From: JAYPCI01 sp038124645
GTDB lineage: Bacteria; Pseudomonadota; Alphaproteobacteria; Pelagibacterales; Pelagibacteraceae
DNA: 64,000 nt
Assembly (NCBI GenBank): GCA_038124645.1
Contig: JAYPCI010000001.1
Coordinates: 62,001-126,000 of the forward strand
Reading direction: 5' to 3'
The notes beneath the pieces are model-generated. The model saw only the letters and a list, made by a program, of their open reading frames with translations. It made no database searches and had not been told where the DNA came from. Each line of letters begins with the position of its first letter. Position 1 is the first letter of the stretch. Below, piece by piece: positions 62,465 through 64,000 of the stretch. Both the position numbers and the translations under genes were made by a program.

Positions 62465-63340
62465 ATGTCAGTATTAGTTGACAAAAACACAAAAGTAATT
62501 TGTCAGGGTTTTACGGGAGCCCATGGCACTTTTCACTCAGAACAATCTTTAAAATATGGAACAAAATTAGTTGGTGGAGTAACGCCGAAAAAAGGCGGGC
62601 AAAAACATTTAGGACTTCCAGTTTTTAATTCAGTACTTGAAGCAAAAGAAGTGACAGAGGCAGATGCCACGATGATTTATGTACCTGCTAAATTTGCAGC
62701 CAGTGCAATTATTGAAGCTGTAGATGCAAAAATTAAGTTAATTGTTTGTATAACCGAGGGAATACCAGTTGTTGATATGCTCAAAGTTAAACAAAAATTA
62801 AAAAATAGTAAGTCTCGGTTGATAGGTCCAAACTGTCCAGGAATCATAACCCCAGATGAATGTAAAATAGGTATCATGCCAGGTAACATACATAAGCGAG
62901 GTAATGTTGGAATAGTTTCACGTTCTGGGACATTAACTTATGAGGCAGTTGCACAAACAACAGCTAATGGGCTTGGTCAATCTACATGTATAGGAATTGG
63001 TGGTGATCCAATAAATGGAACAAATTTCATTGATTGTTTAGAACTTTTTTTAAAGGACCCCAAGACAGAATCTATTGTGATGATTGGTGAAATCGGTGGA
63101 ACCGCAGAAGAGGAAGCTGCGGAATTTATTTCAAAATCAAAAATAAAGAAACCCATGGTAGGTTTTGTTGCTGGACTAACAGCTCCTCCCGGAAGAAGAA
63201 TGGGACATGCTGGAGCAATCATTTCTGGCGGAAAAGGTGGAGCAGAAGATAAAATTGAAAAGATGAAATCTGCAGGAATAAGCATTTCTAAATCGCCTGC
63301 TGATATTGGAAAAACTCTATTTGAAAAACTTAAAGGTTGA
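62465..63340 (+). CDS. sucD: Succinyl-CoA synthetase alpha subunit
   Basis: The 291-residue subunit binds CoA at VICQGFTGAHGTFHSEQ and carries the phosphorylated His (about residue 248) in GRRMGHAGAIISGGKGGAEDK. RLIGPNCPGIITPDECKIGIMPG and IGEIGGTAEEEAAEF are standard. It pairs with SucC. Confidence 0.98.
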   Translation: MSVLVDKNTKVICQGFTGAHGTFHSEQSLKYGTKLVGGVTPKKGGQKHLGLPVFNSVLEAKEVTEADATMIYVPAKFAASAIIEAVDAKIKLIVCITEGIPVVDMLKVKQKLKNSKSRLIGPNCPGIITPDECKIGIMPGNIHKRGNVGIVSRSGTLTYEAVAQTTANGLGQSTCIGIGGDPINGTNFIDCLELFLKDPKTESIVMIGEIGGTAEEEAAEFISKSKIKKPMVGFVAGLTAPPGRRMGHAGAIISGGKGGAEDKIEKMKSAGISISKSPADIGKTLFEKLKG

Positions 63341-63376
63341 TTTTTAATAGTTTGTGTTAAAATTAGACTAGATCAA

Positions 63377-64000
63377 ATGTCAAAAAATCAGAATGAAGTC
63401 TTAAAACAAACATCTTTTTTAACTTCAAATAATTTGGAATTTATCGAAGAAATTTTTACCAATTATTCCAACAATCCTAATTCAATACCAAATGACTGGA
63501 GGTCTTTTTTTGATGGATTAGGCGGTGATAAAGAAAGTATTCTAAAAGATATTTTAGGACCAAGTTGGGCGCCAAAAAAAAAACATACTAATGGTAAATC
63601 AGCACAGATTTCAAACAATAATCAAAATTTATCATTTCAACCAGATGCTAACTCTGCAAGAGATTCGATTAGAGCGATGATGTTAATCAGAGCCTATAGG
63701 ATCAGAGGGCATTTATTAGCAAATATAGATCCATTAGGTCTTATGAAAAGGGAACATCACTCAGAACTTAATTTAGAAACTTTTGGATTTGAAAAAAAAG
63801 ATTTAAATAAAAAAATTTATCTTGATGGTTTTTTAGGACTTAAAGAGTCAAATCTTAATAAGATATATAATATTCTTAAAACTACTTATTGTTCAAACAT
63901 TGGTTTTGAATACATGCATATGTCTGATCCAGCTGAAAAAACGTGGTTTAGAGATAGAATAGAAGGTTTAGAAGCAGGTGTAAATTTTACCAATAATGGC
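63377..64000 (+). CDS. sucA: 2-oxoglutarate dehydrogenase E1 component, N-terminal part
   Basis: ATG 63377 opens a frame of 208 codons that runs off the window. SNNLEFIEEIFTNYSNNP, IPNDWRSFFDGLGGD and RAYRIRGHLLANIDPLG are the classic SucA N-terminus: the short helical segment that binds the E2 core, then the start of the thiamine-enzyme domain. It decarboxylates 2-oxoglutarate. It follows sucD after 36 nt, so the order is sucC-sucD-sucA. Confidence 0.97.
   Translation, partial: MSKNQNEVLKQTSFLTSNNLEFIEEIFTNYSNNPNSIPNDWRSFFDGLGGDKESILKDILGPSWAPKKKHTNGKSAQISNNNQNLSFQPDANSARDSIRAMMLIRAYRIRGHLLANIDPLGLMKREHHSELNLETFGFEKKDLNKKIYLDGFLGLKESNLNKIYNILKTTYCSNIGFEYMHMSDPAEKTWFRDRIEGLEAGVNFTNNG

Noticed and set aside
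1..64000. Mobile elements or a genomic island
   Set aside because: No transposase, integrase, phage gene, tRNA-flanking direct repeat or long foreign-composition segment was seen.

Overview
The window is a gene-dense, strongly AT-rich stretch of an alphaproteobacterial chromosome. Gene content and order (heparinase-like gene next to purH, ffh-rpsP-trmD-rplS-leuCDB-asd, sdhCDAB, mdh-sucCD-sucA, ispZ with a DUF2794 gene, ccmCDEFGH) are alphaproteobacterial. Very short intergenic spaces, frequent 1-17 nt gene overlaps, Lys/Asn/Ile-rich proteins and a structured leader before ffh point to a streamlined marine lineage such as Pelagibacterales (SAR11) or a close relative. That placement is inference. 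A run of exactly 100 Ns (48275-48374) shows a draft assembly. No stretch over 300 bases lacks a gene, and I saw no transposase, integrase, phage gene, rRNA or CRISPR array.

Layout. 1-5.9 kb: end of hisE, HIT and GNAT proteins, lolA and ftsK (minus), a UbiH-like hydroxylase, a stand-alone Lon N-domain protein, tRNA-Gly(GCC) and a pterin dehydratase. 5.9-10.1 kb (minus): purH, heparinase-like, rpe and a small membrane protein. 10.2-15.2 kb: acetate module, with a two-component sodium symporter, an unknown gene and acetyl-CoA synthetase. 15.2-20.6 kb: an EVE-domain gene, tsaD, then hemC-hemD-mscS-yggT-folD. 20.6-25.9 kb: psiE, argG, ialB-like, aldo/keto reductase, Bax-inhibitor-1-like, DUF2794, ispZ, hspQ. 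26.0-30.1 kb: cytochrome c maturation genes ccmCDEFGH, then a PagL-like gene.

30.7-44.5 kb is a hydroxy/keto-acid module: lldD-type oxidase, aminotransferase, glcDEF, a D-2-hydroxyacid dehydrogenase, a TRAP transporter whose binding protein resembles the alpha-keto-acid binder TakP, an amidase, an EamA permease and an alpha/beta hydrolase. It probably imports 2-oxo acids and interconverts glycolate/lactate, glyoxylate/pyruvate and glycine/alanine. With the acetate module it suggests a cell living on small phytoplankton-derived acids.

44.5-64 kb is core: ftsY and dapF (minus), then a long plus-strand run of ffh, rpsP, trmD, rplS, leuCDB, asd, sdhCDAB, mmsA, mdh, a GT-C-like membrane protein, sucCD and the start of sucA, so most of the oxidative TCA half is read in one direction.

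The most interesting items are the ffh leader RNA, the 54-bp tandem repeat that extends ribosomal protein S16, the TakP-like TRAP cluster with its terminator and palindromes, a pterin dehydratase start codon only 3 nt behind a tRNA, the polylysine head on acetyl-CoA synthetase, and an unexplained hairpin in front of ccmC.
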